Assembly: GCA_035628595.1 (NCBI GenBank) | Contig: DASPJN010000037.1 | Span: 1 to 64,000, forward strand | DNA length: 64,000 bases | From: Chryseosolibacter sp035628595 | GTDB taxonomy: Bacteria > Bacteroidota > Bacteroidia > Cytophagales > Cyclobacteriaceae | Reading direction: 5' to 3' | Part shown: piece by piece, positions 43,786-52,611 of the stretch | Layout of the letters: the number at the start of each line of letters is the position of its first letter | Numbering within the stretch: position 1 is the stretch's first letter | Notes under the pieces: generated by a model | Databases searched by the model: none | What the model was told of the DNA's origin: nothing | The model's input: the letters and a program-made list of their open reading frames with translations, nothing else | Position numbers and translations under genes: made by a program

Positions 43786-44199
43786 ATGGCAAAAACAGCG
43801 AAGAAGTCTGCTAAAAAAGCAGTAAAGAAGACGGCGAAGAAGGCCGCAAAGAAAGCTCCTAAGAAGGCAGCTAAGAAGACAGCTAAAAAAGCTGCAAAGA
43901 AGGCTGGCAAGAAAGCCGGTAAAAAAGCTGCAAAAAAAAAGTCCGCTAGGAAGCCGAACGCGGCGTTTATGGCCCCGTTGACGCCTAGCACTCAGCTTGC
44001 TGAGGTTGTTGGCTCAAAGGGCATTCCTAGAACGGAGATCATCAAGAAGATCTGGGATTATATCAAGAAGAACGGTCTTCAAGACAAGAAAAACAGACGT
44101 ATGATTAATGCTGACGATAAACTGAAGCCAGTTTTCGGTGGCAAAGGTCAAATCAGCATGTTTGAACTCGCGAAGGTTGTAAACAAACACGTGAAATAA
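43786..44199 (+). CDS. Lysine-rich N-terminal tail fused to a SWIB/MDM2-like domain
   Basis: A 137-residue protein. Residues 1-58 are AKK-type tandem repeats like histone H1 tails; residues about 60-137 are a SWIB domain (FMAPLTPSTQLAEVVGSKGIPRTEIIKKIWDYIKKNGLQD, INADDKLKPVFG). SWIB domains are best known from eukaryotic chromatin remodellers and occur in chlamydiae and some Bacteroidota. The tail should bind DNA and the SWIB domain a protein. It has its own terminator. Nucleoid role is inference. Confidence 0.92.
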   Translation: MAKTAKKSAKKAVKKTAKKAAKKAPKKAAKKTAKKAAKKAGKKAGKKAAKKKSARKPNAAFMAPLTPSTQLAEVVGSKGIPRTEIIKKIWDYIKKNGLQDKKNRRMINADDKLKPVFGGKGQISMFELAKVVNKHVK

Positions 44200-44219
44200 T
44201 CCTGAGATCAGATCTCATG

Positions 44220-44251
44220 AAAAAACCTGGGCGGAAACGTTCAGGTTTTTT
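44220..44251 (+). terminator. Rho-independent terminator of the SWIB gene
   Basis: AAAAAACCTG (44220-44229) pairs with CAGGTTTTTT (44242-44251), 20 bases after the stop. Confidence 0.9.
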
Positions 44252-44325
44252 ATTTTAAGAGAGCCTGTATAATCTTCAACTTAAATGTCGGTGATTGTTG
44301 GCAATCAAATTTATCGGAACATGGA

Positions 44326-44709
44326 ATGAAATTATTTCGCGTTACGCTGGGCACCCAGGCGGGATATTACCTGATCACGGCGCTCTGGCCGATCATCGAT
44401 ATCCAAAGCTTTATGCTGGTGAGTGGATACAAGGAAGATGTGTGGCTTGTGAAAACTGTCGGCGCATTACTCATTCCCATCTCGCTTACAATGATCGCAC
44501 ACCTTTTAATAAAGACCGACCACCGCCCCGTTTTTATTCTGGCAACATGTTGCTGCATAGCATTCATGTGCATTGACTTGTATTACGTACTCACCAATGT
44601 AATCCTGAACATTTACCTCGTGGACGCTGCGGTACAGCTCCTATTTCTATTGCTATGGGTTGTTATCATATTCAGACATCATCTGAAAAGGGAAAACAAG
44701 GATTCATGA
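44326..44709 (+). CDS. Small four-helix membrane protein
   Basis: A 127-residue membrane protein with about four helices (LGTQAGYYLITALWPII, VGALLIPISLTMIAHLL, VFILATCCCIAFMCIDLYYVL, AAVQLLFLLLWVVIIF). I recognise relatives as hypothetical proteins in other Bacteroidota, all without function. It starts ATG 44326 and the MFS gene follows 38 bases later, suggesting one unit. Confidence 0.75.
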   Translation: MKLFRVTLGTQAGYYLITALWPIIDIQSFMLVSGYKEDVWLVKTVGALLIPISLTMIAHLLIKTDHRPVFILATCCCIAFMCIDLYYVLTNVILNIYLVDAAVQLLFLLLWVVIIFRHHLKRENKDS

Positions 44710-44747
44710 TCAGTATTTTTTTGTCATTGAGCTATTGAAAAACACCA

Positions 44748-46010
44748 ATGAAGGAGTCGGTTTTTAAGGCACTCCAAAGCCGGAACTACCGGTTGTACTT
44801 TACCGGTCAATCAGTTTCTCTGATTGGTACCTGGATGCAGCGCACTGCTGTATACTGGCTGGTGTATGACCAAACGCATTCACCTTTTATGCTGGGGGTT
44901 GCGGTCTTCGCGAATCAATTTCCATCTTTTCTTTTTTCAATTGCCGGCGGAGTTATCTCCGATCGATATGACCGGTACCGGGTACTGTTAATAACCCAAA
45001 TTCTTTCACTTATTCAGGCTGTTACACTAACAGTGCTCGTCATTTATGACTATGACGTATGGCAGCTTCTTGCTTTGAGTGTTGTGCTTGGCGTGATCAA
45101 TGCGTTCGATGTGCCCGCGCGTCAGTCATTGATCTATGACATGGTGAGTCACAAAGATCACTTGCCAAACGCAATCGCGCTTAATTCTTCGATGGTTCAC
45201 GCCGCAAGACTTGCGGGGCCCGCCATCGCCGGCATCGTCCTGGAAAAACTCGGGGCATCTGTCTGTTTTCTCTTGAACGCCGTCAGCTTCCTTACCGTGA
45301 TCGCGTCAATGTTTCTGATGCGAATGCCTGTCTTCAAAAAACACGAACGCATCAACAATGCATTAACTGATCTCAAAAATGGATTTATCTACCTCAAACA
45401 GACACCGACGATCAGTAATGTTATGTTGCTTTTAGCTGCTGTTAGCTTGGTATCATTGCCATACATTGCCTTATTGCCTGTCTACGCAAAGGAAATCTTA
45501 ATCGGCGATGCATCAACCTTTGGATATCTTAACAGTTTCATAGGACTTGGTGCATTAACGGGTGCGATATTCCTTGCGTCTTTAAAGACAGGGACGAACC
45601 TGAAGCGCGTCCTTTTTATTAATACAATTGTCTTTGGAGTCGGACTGGTGGTGTTTTCGCATCTAACCTCGCTACCTGTTGCACTTTTATGTGTAACAGT
45701 CATTGGTTTTGGAATGATGTCCCAAACAACGATCAGTAATACATTAATTCAAACTACGGTTGCACCAGCCATGCGAGGGCGCGTGATCAGCTTTTACGCA
45801 ATGGCGTTTTTTGGAATGCAGCCCATTGGTGGGATTCTTATCGGGCTCATGGCAGATCAGATCGGCGCCCCGAAGACACTTCTGATCGAAGGCGTCGCGA
45901 CGTTATTTATTGCATTCCTGTTCTTTCCTTTCCTAACAAAGCGGGAACTCGAAAGCAAACAAAAAATGAAAATGGATCAGCTGGAAGAAAGAACCATTGA
46001 GGCGACATAG
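44748..46010 (+). CDS. MFS transporter, EntS-like (MFS_3)
   Basis: A 420-residue transporter with twelve predicted helices. The start RNYRLYFTGQSVSLIGTWMQRTAVYWLVYD and GGVISDRYDRYRVLL are the signature of the MFS_3/EntS group, which includes exporters of siderophores and drugs. Also visible: INAFDVPARQSLIYDMV, typical for this branch. It probably exports a small molecule; the cargo is unknown. It follows the small membrane-protein gene closely. Confidence 0.92.
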   Translation: MKESVFKALQSRNYRLYFTGQSVSLIGTWMQRTAVYWLVYDQTHSPFMLGVAVFANQFPSFLFSIAGGVISDRYDRYRVLLITQILSLIQAVTLTVLVIYDYDVWQLLALSVVLGVINAFDVPARQSLIYDMVSHKDHLPNAIALNSSMVHAARLAGPAIAGIVLEKLGASVCFLLNAVSFLTVIASMFLMRMPVFKKHERINNALTDLKNGFIYLKQTPTISNVMLLLAAVSLVSLPYIALLPVYAKEILIGDASTFGYLNSFIGLGALTGAIFLASLKTGTNLKRVLFINTIVFGVGLVVFSHLTSLPVALLCVTVIGFGMMSQTTISNTLIQTTVAPAMRGRVISFYAMAFFGMQPIGGILIGLMADQIGAPKTLLIEGVATLFIAFLFFPFLTKRELESKQKMKMDQLEERTIEAT

Positions 46011-46140
46011 CCACATCGTTTGCATTTCGGGTGACAAATTATACCTTTCAGCAGCGCCCGCAGCCGTATAAAAACTCATTTCGCTGTCGTTAAACCAGAC
46101 GTTAGCTGCGAACCAGATTTGTTTTTAAATTGCATGAACA

Positions 46141-46539
46141 ATGAGGGCATTGAGCAAACGCGGCTACAGCTTCCTAAAAGCAACTTTAATGGTGGCTTTT
46201 GTAGCCGTCTACCTCCTGTCCGCGATCAGGATCAATTCTTTTCACGCGTACTTTCATCACGACCAACATGTTGATCATACTGAAACCGACGAGCAGGATC
46301 CATGTCATCGCGCTATTTACCACAGCGATACTAACAATGGTTGCGAGCACAATTCGCATCTGACACCTTATCTCAAATGTGATGTTTGTTCAATAATCAG
46401 CCTGGAGGATCAGCAACCAATGCCCGAACCAGGTATTGGAATTCTGCATGCCATCGGTTCGATCTATCAGGAAGCTTTAGCCTTCCACTATCAGTTTCAT
46501 AGTCCTACTCTTTCTGCACGCGGTCCACCGCAATCCTGA
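46141..46539 (+). CDS. Exported His/Cys-rich metal-binding-like protein
   Basis: A 132-residue protein with an N-terminal membrane segment (about 10-28). It then carries a metal-binding pattern: HAYFHHDQHVDHTE (five His within eleven residues), DPCHRAIYHSDTNNGCEHNSH, and a CDVC pair. The rest is proline-rich. It sits 56 bases upstream of a TonB receptor gene, so a role in metal capture or sensing in the envelope is likely (inference). No named family was recognised. Confidence 0.75.
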   Translation: MRALSKRGYSFLKATLMVAFVAVYLLSAIRINSFHAYFHHDQHVDHTETDEQDPCHRAIYHSDTNNGCEHNSHLTPYLKCDVCSIISLEDQQPMPEPGIGILHAIGSIYQEALAFHYQFHSPTLSARGPPQS

Positions 46540-46595
46540 CACATTAATACTTAATCATTCAGGAAACGTGGCGTTGCCACCTTAATCATTATTTA

Positions 46596-48995
46596 ATGCA
46601 AAAAATATCTATTGTGCTGCTATATGCATTGCTTCTGTCATTGCATTTACACGCACAAACCGATTGTGACAAGACATTGCAGGGCACAGTGAAAGACCTT
46701 GGCGGACATATTTTGCCGGGCGTTATCGTGATGATTCCTTCGCTCAACAAAGGCGTGACAACCGACGAACAGGGCAAATTTATTTTTCACGACATCTGTC
46801 AGGGCAAATATGAAATCACGATTGGCTCAATGGGTTTTAAAGCTGTTACCCTTACCGTTGACGTAACCCGACAAAACAGGATCGACGTTTCACTCAGCGA
46901 AGAAGTGCATGAGTTGAATGAAATTGAAATTCAAAGTGAAATTCAACAAACGGAACATGCACATAATTACAGTACCCTTCACGAACAAAAACTATCCGAA
47001 ACTGCTGGCAAGCCCCTTGGTGAAATGCTGAAGGACATTACCGGAGTTAACACGATTCAGGCAGGTCCAGGGATTTTTAAACCAGTGATACACGGTGTTC
47101 ACAGCCAGCGCGTACTGATACTAAACCACGGCATCAGGCAAGAAGGGCAACAATGGGGGGCCGAACATGCGCCTGAAATTGATCCGTTCATAGCATCCGA
47201 CATTACGGTGATCAAAGATGCGTCTTCTATAAAATATGGTAGCGATGCGCTCGGTGGCGTAATTGTCGTAAATCCTCCCACCCTTCCGGAAAGCAATATT
47301 GTGGGAGGGAAAATTCAAACTGTTGCTCAAACGAACGGGAGGTCTGCTACAATTTCTGGTATGCTCGAAGGTGGTATCAAAGACACCCCCGGCTGGGGTT
47401 GGCGCGTGCAGGCAACGGGCAAACGTACAGGCGATTTTCAGGCTCCTGATTATCAGTTGACGAATACTGGTGTAAAAGAGCTGAACTTTTCCGCTTCGAC
47501 TGGATACCGTGGTAGTGACTACGGATTCGAAATTTACTTTAGTCATTTCGATACGGAGATCGGAATATTAAAAGGCACAGCGGTTGAATCGTTGGAAGAT
47601 CTGATGGCTGCGATGAACCGTGAAACCCCGCTCTATACCGGTGGATTCAGTTACTCGATCGGCGAACCGCGACAGGAGGTGAGTCATAACCTATTAAAAG
47701 CAAATGGCCACATAAACACCCAACGGGGTGCCTGGCGTATGCAGTATGGTTTCCAGAACAATAACCGGAAGGAGTTCAATATTAGGAAAGGATCGAGAAG
47801 TAATTTGCCTTCGATTGACTTGCAGTTGAACACACACACCATTGAGGCGGAGTATGAGGAAAGCAACTCACCATCGCGAAGCTTTTGTATCGGAATTACG
47901 GGAATGGCGCAGGATAACAATAACATCCCCGGAACACAGCGAATCCCCTTCGTGCCAAATTTCGTGAACGTTGCCGGCGGTGGTTTTATCGTGTTAAAAC
48001 GTGCTGTCGGAAAGTGGATGTGGGACTTCGGTGTAAGGTATGATTACCGCAATATCTCTGTAAAGGGTTTCGATTTCAGGAATGAGCGTTACCAATCGAA
48101 GTATGATTTTCACAACGCTAGCGCCACTACAGGCGCCACGATTAAACTAAAAAACAACGCTTCGTTCTCAACAAGTCTGAGTTCTGCATGGCGCCCGCCC
48201 CATGTCGTTGAATTGTTCAGCTTTGGTTTACACCAGAGTGCCGCTTCAAATGAATATGGCCTTTTGCTTGACGCAGAAACAAATGAAGTCCTAAATATCG
48301 AAGACGTGAAGTTTAGAGTTGAGCAGGCGGTGAAGTGGGTGAGCACGCTGAGAAAAGATTGGAAAAAAGTTTCTGTAGAAGCAACTGGTTATGCGAATTA
48401 TGTATTCAACTACATTTATCTGCGACCAGTCGGCGTAACACAAACAATCAGCGGGCCTCGCCCGGCATTCCGGTATTCACAAACGGAGGCGTTATTTATC
48501 GGAGCAGACCTAAGCGCGGAAATTCAGCTAACAGACAATCTCCAATTGCAATCAAAGGCGTCGCTGATTCACGCATCGGATGAAAGCAACGATGACTTTC
48601 TGATCTTCATCCCGGCAAACCGATACAAAGCTTTACTTCGTTATCAGCACCCGGGGCCGGTGAACAAGCGTCGTTTTTATACAGAGGTATCGGCTGAATT
48701 TACCGACAAACAGAGGCGGGCTCCGCGCGTGGTGACAATCGACCAATTATTTTCAGAGGAAAATAATAGCCAGGTTGCCGGTAAGAACTTTGACTTTATG
48801 GAAGCTCCAGCTTCCTATCTTCTCGCAGACATCTCTTTCGGCATCACATTTCCAGGAGACAAAGCTACCTGGGATTTACGCGCTTCCTGCGAAAATATTT
48901 TTAATACTCAATATCGGGACTACACAAATCGCTTGAGGTACTATGCGGACGATATAGGAAGAAATTTTTCACTGTCACTAAGATTTATCTTTTAA
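46596..48995 (+). CDS. ZnuD-like TonB-dependent receptor
   Basis: A 799-residue outer-membrane receptor. Signal peptide (about 1-20), carboxypeptidase regulatory-like domain (about 23-110, LQGTVKDLGGHILPGVIVMIPS), plug (about 130-250, GKPLGEMLKDITGVNTIQAGPGIFKPVIHGVHSQRVL and IKDASSIKYGSDALGGVIVV), then barrel ending LSLRFIF. The His-bearing loop QQTEHAHNYS and the plug type resemble receptors grouped with zinc (ZnuD) uptake in this phylum. The cargo is probably a metal ion or complex. Upstream is the His/Cys-rich protein, downstream an acidic lipoprotein. Confidence 0.9.
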   Translation: MQKISIVLLYALLLSLHLHAQTDCDKTLQGTVKDLGGHILPGVIVMIPSLNKGVTTDEQGKFIFHDICQGKYEITIGSMGFKAVTLTVDVTRQNRIDVSLSEEVHELNEIEIQSEIQQTEHAHNYSTLHEQKLSETAGKPLGEMLKDITGVNTIQAGPGIFKPVIHGVHSQRVLILNHGIRQEGQQWGAEHAPEIDPFIASDITVIKDASSIKYGSDALGGVIVVNPPTLPESNIVGGKIQTVAQTNGRSATISGMLEGGIKDTPGWGWRVQATGKRTGDFQAPDYQLTNTGVKELNFSASTGYRGSDYGFEIYFSHFDTEIGILKGTAVESLEDLMAAMNRETPLYTGGFSYSIGEPRQEVSHNLLKANGHINTQRGAWRMQYGFQNNNRKEFNIRKGSRSNLPSIDLQLNTHTIEAEYEESNSPSRSFCIGITGMAQDNNNIPGTQRIPFVPNFVNVAGGGFIVLKRAVGKWMWDFGVRYDYRNISVKGFDFRNERYQSKYDFHNASATTGATIKLKNNASFSTSLSSAWRPPHVVELFSFGLHQSAASNEYGLLLDAETNEVLNIEDVKFRVEQAVKWVSTLRKDWKKVSVEATGYANYVFNYIYLRPVGVTQTISGPRPAFRYSQTEALFIGADLSAEIQLTDNLQLQSKASLIHASDESNDDFLIFIPANRYKALLRYQHPGPVNKRRFYTEVSAEFTDKQRRAPRVVTIDQLFSEENNSQVAGKNFDFMEAPASYLLADISFGITFPGDKATWDLRASCENIFNTQYRDYTNRLRYYADDIGRNFSLSLRFIF

Positions 48996-49013
48996 TAAAA
49001 CATTAAACCTAAC

Positions 49014-49625
49014 ATGAATACAAAATCACTTTTATCAAAATCATTCCTTTACGTAAGCACGTTTACCATTGCACTGGCATTCAGCGGATGTGATGACGAT
49101 GAACCCATGCGTGAGGATACGCCAGAGATGGTAACCCAAATCGCGCTGACATTTAGCTCCGCTGGTGAACCGTTAGCGTTCACAGCCACCGACCCTGATG
49201 GCGACGGCCCGGAAGACATTCAAATTGATGCGCCGATTCTCCTTCAGGCAAATACTACTTACACCTTAAATATTGCACTGATAAACGGACTCGCGTCGCC
49301 TGGCGAACCTGGCTATGATCTAACCGCTGAAGTGGAAGAAGAAGCCGATGAACATATTTTCTTCTTTGGCTGGGAAGGTGGACTATTTGCTAGCCCTTCC
49401 GGTGACGGAAATCTTGACAACAGAGATGATTCTGTTAACTATGAAGATGAAGATTCATCCGGCCTACCACTTGGCCTTACAACGACATGGCTAACTGGCA
49501 ATGGGGGAACAGGCGCTTTCCGGTTGGTACTGAAGCATCAGCCCGGTTTGAAAACTTCGTCATCGGGATCTACTACAGGGGAAACAGATGTCGATATCAC
49601 GTTTCAAGTTACAGTTTCGAATTAA
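49014..49625 (+). CDS. Acidic lipoprotein of the receptor operon
   Basis: A 203-residue lipoprotein (lipobox AFSGCDDDE, Cys about 26), strongly acidic, with DPDGDGPEDIQIDAP resembling calcium-binding loops, a His near residue 113 (EHIFFFGWEGGLF) and a late His (LKHQPG). It is predicted beta-rich. It starts 19 bases after the TonB receptor and probably works with it, for instance as a surface lipoprotein for cargo capture (inference). A terminator follows. Confidence 0.8.
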   Translation: MNTKSLLSKSFLYVSTFTIALAFSGCDDDEPMREDTPEMVTQIALTFSSAGEPLAFTATDPDGDGPEDIQIDAPILLQANTTYTLNIALINGLASPGEPGYDLTAEVEEEADEHIFFFGWEGGLFASPSGDGNLDNRDDSVNYEDEDSSGLPLGLTTTWLTGNGGTGAFRLVLKHQPGLKTSSSGSTTGETDVDITFQVTVSN

Positions 49626-49637
49626 CGCTGAACTAAG

Positions 49638-49663
49638 AACTGCTGGGTTTAATCCCGGCAGTT
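49638..49663 (+). terminator. Terminator of the metal-receptor operon
   Basis: AACTGCTGGG (49638-49647) pairs with CCCGGCAGTT (49654-49663), one wobble, six-base loop. It lies between convergent genes; the downstream stretch has only a short AT run. Confidence 0.7.
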
Positions 49664-49672
49664 ATTAAATCA

Positions 49673-50446
49673 TTACACGATAACAATACCTGCTGCAAAC
49701 CTGCCAGCATCACCTTTCCGCGCCGAATAAAAATGATTGTTATTTTTCACCGTGCAGAGGCCGGAGGTTTCAATTCGGTGTTCCTGCAGACCAAAGTCCA
49801 GCAACTGAATTTTATTGGCCTTCCAAAGATCGAGTTTTGCCTTTCCTTGAGACTGCGGGATCGTGAGATTATTGTCTTTCCCAAATGCTGACTCAACTTC
49901 AGCCACAACCTCTGCGCCAACTTCATACGAATCCTGACAAACGGATGGGCCAATGCCGGCCCACACGTCTGCGCCCGTCGTTCCGAATTCCTGCTTCATC
50001 ATCCCCAACGTTTTCTCAAGAATACGCGCAACGGTGCCACGCCAACCGGAGTGTACCGCTCCAACAGCGCGATTGACACTATCGTAAAGAAGAATCGTAA
50101 CGCAGTCAGCGGACATTACCGCAATACACAATCCAGGCTCGTTTGTTACCAATGCATCTGTTTCTAACAACTCGTCTTTTGTCGTGAGTGAAGTAGCTCT
50201 CACTACACGGGTTTTATGAACCTGCGAAGGGAAAATGAGCTTAGCGGAATTAACCTTCATCGCGTTGGCTATCCTTTCGCGGTTGTTTTGAACAAGCAGC
50301 CTATCATCCGTACTGCTAAGACTCAACGTTGAATCATGGGCTTTACTAATACTGTTTCTGTCGGAAACGAAATGACGGATCCCAACCAGCGTTGATAAAT
50401 TATCGAATTGCCATAAGGTGGTGCCACTATAATTTGTCTGTCGCAT
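49673..50446 (-). CDS. pgeF: Peptidoglycan-editing factor PgeF / laccase-domain protein (YfiH)
   Basis: A 257-residue protein. Marker motifs: IFPSQVHKTRV, MSADCVTILL with the Cys ligand, GAVHSGWRGTVARI with the His, and AGIGPSVCQDSYEVG with another ligand Cys. The C-terminal HFYSARKGDAGRFAAGIV is typical. Members were called polyphenol oxidases and are now known to remove wrongly added amino acids from peptidoglycan precursors or to act as purine nucleoside phosphorylases. The frame continues 50 codons upstream into the neighbouring gene's sequence; ATG 50446 is the sensible start. Confidence 0.93.
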   Translation of the reverse strand: MRQTNYSGTTLWQFDNLSTLVGIRHFVSDRNSISKAHDSTLSLSSTDDRLLVQNNRERIANAMKVNSAKLIFPSQVHKTRVVRATSLTTKDELLETDALVTNEPGLCIAVMSADCVTILLYDSVNRAVGAVHSGWRGTVARILEKTLGMMKQEFGTTGADVWAGIGPSVCQDSYEVGAEVVAEVESAFGKDNNLTIPQSQGKAKLDLWKANKIQLLDFGLQEHRIETSGLCTVKNNNHFYSARKGDAGRFAAGIVIV

Positions 50447-50546
50447 TGCTGGAAGGTTGAACGGCAAATATACACGAAGGGGATGTGAATTAATCGAAGG
50501 GAAAAAAAGCGGCACGAAGTTATCCATGCCGCCTATTGTTACTAAT

Positions 50547-50945
50547 TTAATGAGCGTGTCTGTGACGTTCACGGAATTCGTGACCATGTTCCGCACGAAT
50601 TGCCGGAACAGGATTTGTCATCCACACTGCACCCAATTCAAGGATACCAAGAATCAAATGTGGTAAGTACAGGTATTCATTGAATCCAAACAACCATGGA
50701 GAGATCGCCAGGAATACACCCGACATTGCATCAAGCCCCAGGTGTGTTTTCATAGAAATCGTCTTTGAAACACCCAACTCATAATCAGTAAGCAGGCTAT
50801 ATATAATAGTACCTGCACCTAAAACTACCGGAACCCATGTTTCGGCTCCGCCTCTTGCAAAATCAAACAGCCAGGGGCTGGCGATCAGAAGCGCGCCCAC
50901 AAGGTAATCCAATACCCCATGGACTCTCGTTGAAATAATTTTCAT
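50547..50945 (-). CDS. SPW-repeat membrane protein
   Basis: A 132-residue membrane protein with two copies of the SPW motif (ASPWLFDF near 25 and SPWLFGF near 90), about four helices and a His-rich C-terminus (EHGHEFRERHRHAH). The SPW family occurs in many bacteria, usually without a known role. ATG 50945 (MKIISTRVHGVLDYLVG) is chosen because an upstream extension contains no family sequence. It lies 100 bases upstream of pgeF on the same strand. Confidence 0.88.
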   Translation of the reverse strand: MKIISTRVHGVLDYLVGALLIASPWLFDFARGGAETWVPVVLGAGTIIYSLLTDYELGVSKTISMKTHLGLDAMSGVFLAISPWLFGFNEYLYLPHLILGILELGAVWMTNPVPAIRAEHGHEFRERHRHAH

Positions 50946-51193
50946 AAGAAATCCATTTAGTTGACCCCATGTTACAAAAGGATCGTGCCGCGATTGCAAT
51001 TGGCAGCTGCATGGGGTGTTTGTTCGGCATGAATTAAAGTAAAAGCCGGATGACCTTCTTATGACACGCGCAACGTAACAGCTATTTGCAAGGTATTCTT
51101 CCAAATAAAACATACAGCCACTCGCCACTCAATTGATCCTGACGGCATGCTTATTTCAACATCTTGCTGAATATTCATTCAAGAGAATCAGTT

Positions 51194-51910
51194 ATGAAAC
51201 ATGGAATATCAACACTCGCTGCGTCGCTTCTTATTGGGCTATCAGTCGCTATTGGTCAGGAGGCCGATACTGCAAAGAATAATCCGGATGAAAACAAATC
51301 ATCAGAACGCCAGCAGCCACGGCAGAATGAAACCGATTCTGAAAACGAAAAACTTCAGCAGGGCAGTTCAAGCTCTCAGTCAGACATCGATACAACACAA
51401 ATGAATGAGCGTCGTCAGGTTGATGAGGACCGTTATCCAAGAGGTGACCCGAATAGCACAGGCTATGGATCAGGATTGAATATGGGAACAGGCGCAGGCA
51501 CGGGTCGTGATACCATCAATCACAGAACGGGAAGCTCTTCGTCAGAGACCGAACAGTCGAACAAAAACGAAATTCCAGCAGACACAGCCGCTCAAGACCC
51601 GGACAACCTTTATCCAAGAGGTAATCCAAATAGTACAGGCTATGGTTCGGGACTCAGCGTGGGAACTGGTGCAGGTACAGGGCGTGATACCATCAACTAT
51701 CGCGATGGAAGTTCTTCGTCGGACGAAACGCATCGCCGTCGTGGAGATCATACGAATAGTAACACCTCCGGAACGTTGGGTTCAATACCCACTGGAAGTA
51801 CAAACTCCGGAGCCGAAAGGGACGTTGAGAAATTGTCAATTGAAAATCATTCAAAAGACACAACAAAAAGCAAAAACTCATCCTCAGACAAAAACAAGGA
51901 TCGAGAGTAG
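51194..51910 (+). CDS. Low-complexity exported protein with two 37-residue repeats
   Basis: A 238-residue protein with a signal peptide (STLAASLLIGLSVAIGQ) and an otherwise disordered, Ser/Asn/Asp/Gln-rich body. Two nearly identical units (residues 81-117 and 140-176) read YPRG(D/N)PNSTGYGSGL, then (N/S)(M/V)GTGAGTGRDTIN. The Gly/Thr/Ser-rich units are likely exposed on the cell surface. No family is known. ATG 51194 is preferred to codons 10 residues upstream because it begins the signal peptide. Confidence 0.75.
   Translation: MKHGISTLAASLLIGLSVAIGQEADTAKNNPDENKSSERQQPRQNETDSENEKLQQGSSSSQSDIDTTQMNERRQVDEDRYPRGDPNSTGYGSGLNMGTGAGTGRDTINHRTGSSSSETEQSNKNEIPADTAAQDPDNLYPRGNPNSTGYGSGLSVGTGAGTGRDTINYRDGSSSSDETHRRRGDHTNSNTSGTLGSIPTGSTNSGAERDVEKLSIENHSKDTTKSKNSSSDKNKDRE
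51434..51721 (+). repeat. Two tandem coding repeats
   Basis: The two 111-base units 51434-51544 and 51611-51721 encode the repeated segments of the protein above, with a unit spacing of 177 bases. The DNA differs at many third positions, so the repeat is old and kept at the protein level. Confidence 0.75.
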
Positions 51911-52005
51911 CATAAGCAACCATCGGCATAAAGTATCGTACAATTGCGGGTGTGATGAATTACATTCGCGCCGACATATAAGCATACCACTACTTTACCA
52001 ATTTG

Positions 52006-52512
52006 ATGATCCCACTGCGAACCAACCGACTTACGATCAGGGAGCTGGAACTAACTGATGCGCGATTTATTCTGGAGCTTGTGAACACGCCTGGATGGCT
52101 TCAATATATCGGAGATCGAAACATCCACTCGATCAAAGACGCTGAACGATATCTGACAGATGGGCCGCTTGCCAGTTACGAAAAGAACGGCTTCGGCCTT
52201 TGCCTGGTCGAAAGATCCGATGATTATCGCTCATTAGGTATTTGCGGATTTCTTAAACGAAGTTATCTACAGCATCCCGACCTTGGCTTCGCATTCCTTC
52301 CTGCGTATGTAGGACAGGGTTATGCTTCTGAGGCAGCAAATACTTACCTCGTCAACACCAAAAAAACGCTTCGGTTGAAAACGGTTTTGGCTATCACCAC
52401 TCCCCATAATCAACGCTCGATCGCGCTCTTGAAAAAGTTGGGATTTCTTTTTGAAGGTCTTATGAAAGATCCGTCGAATGGCGATAACCTTTCATTGTTT
52501 CGGCTGGATTAA
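52006..52512 (+). CDS. GNAT-family acetyltransferase (RimJ/RimL type)
   Basis: A 168-residue acetyltransferase. RTNRLTIRELELTDARFI at the start, GICGFLKR, the acetyl-CoA loop FLPAYVGQGYASEAAN, and NQRSIALLKKLGFLFEG at the end match the RimJ/RimL group, which acetylates protein N-termini or small amines. The target is unknown. ATG 52006 follows a TTG by one codon and is preferred. Divergent or unrelated genes surround it. Confidence 0.9.
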   Translation: MIPLRTNRLTIRELELTDARFILELVNTPGWLQYIGDRNIHSIKDAERYLTDGPLASYEKNGFGLCLVERSDDYRSLGICGFLKRSYLQHPDLGFAFLPAYVGQGYASEAANTYLVNTKKTLRLKTVLAITTPHNQRSIALLKKLGFLFEGLMKDPSNGDNLSLFRLD

Positions 52513-52549
52513 CGGAATTTAGCCAGAATCTACCATTCTGCCGCCAACA

Positions 52550-52581
52550 TTGCGACAATCCAAGAAAGAGCATTAAATTTG
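52550..52581 (+). promoter_or_regulatory. Candidate promoter before the small membrane-protein operon
   Basis: TTG (52550-52552), 21 bases, then TAAATTTG (52574-52581), matching the Bacteroidota pattern. It lies 30 bases before ATG 52612. Confidence 0.55.
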
Positions 52582-52611
52582 CTGCTTGACTTGTACCCCC
52601 CAGGCCCGCAC

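Noticed and set aside
43786..43960. Tandem DNA repeat in the SWIB gene
   Set aside because: The repeats are explained by codons for AKK-type protein repeats, not by a separate DNA element.
50447..50596. 50-codon N-terminal extension of PgeF
   Set aside because: It overlaps the 3' end of the SPW-repeat gene and holds no PgeF-family sequence.
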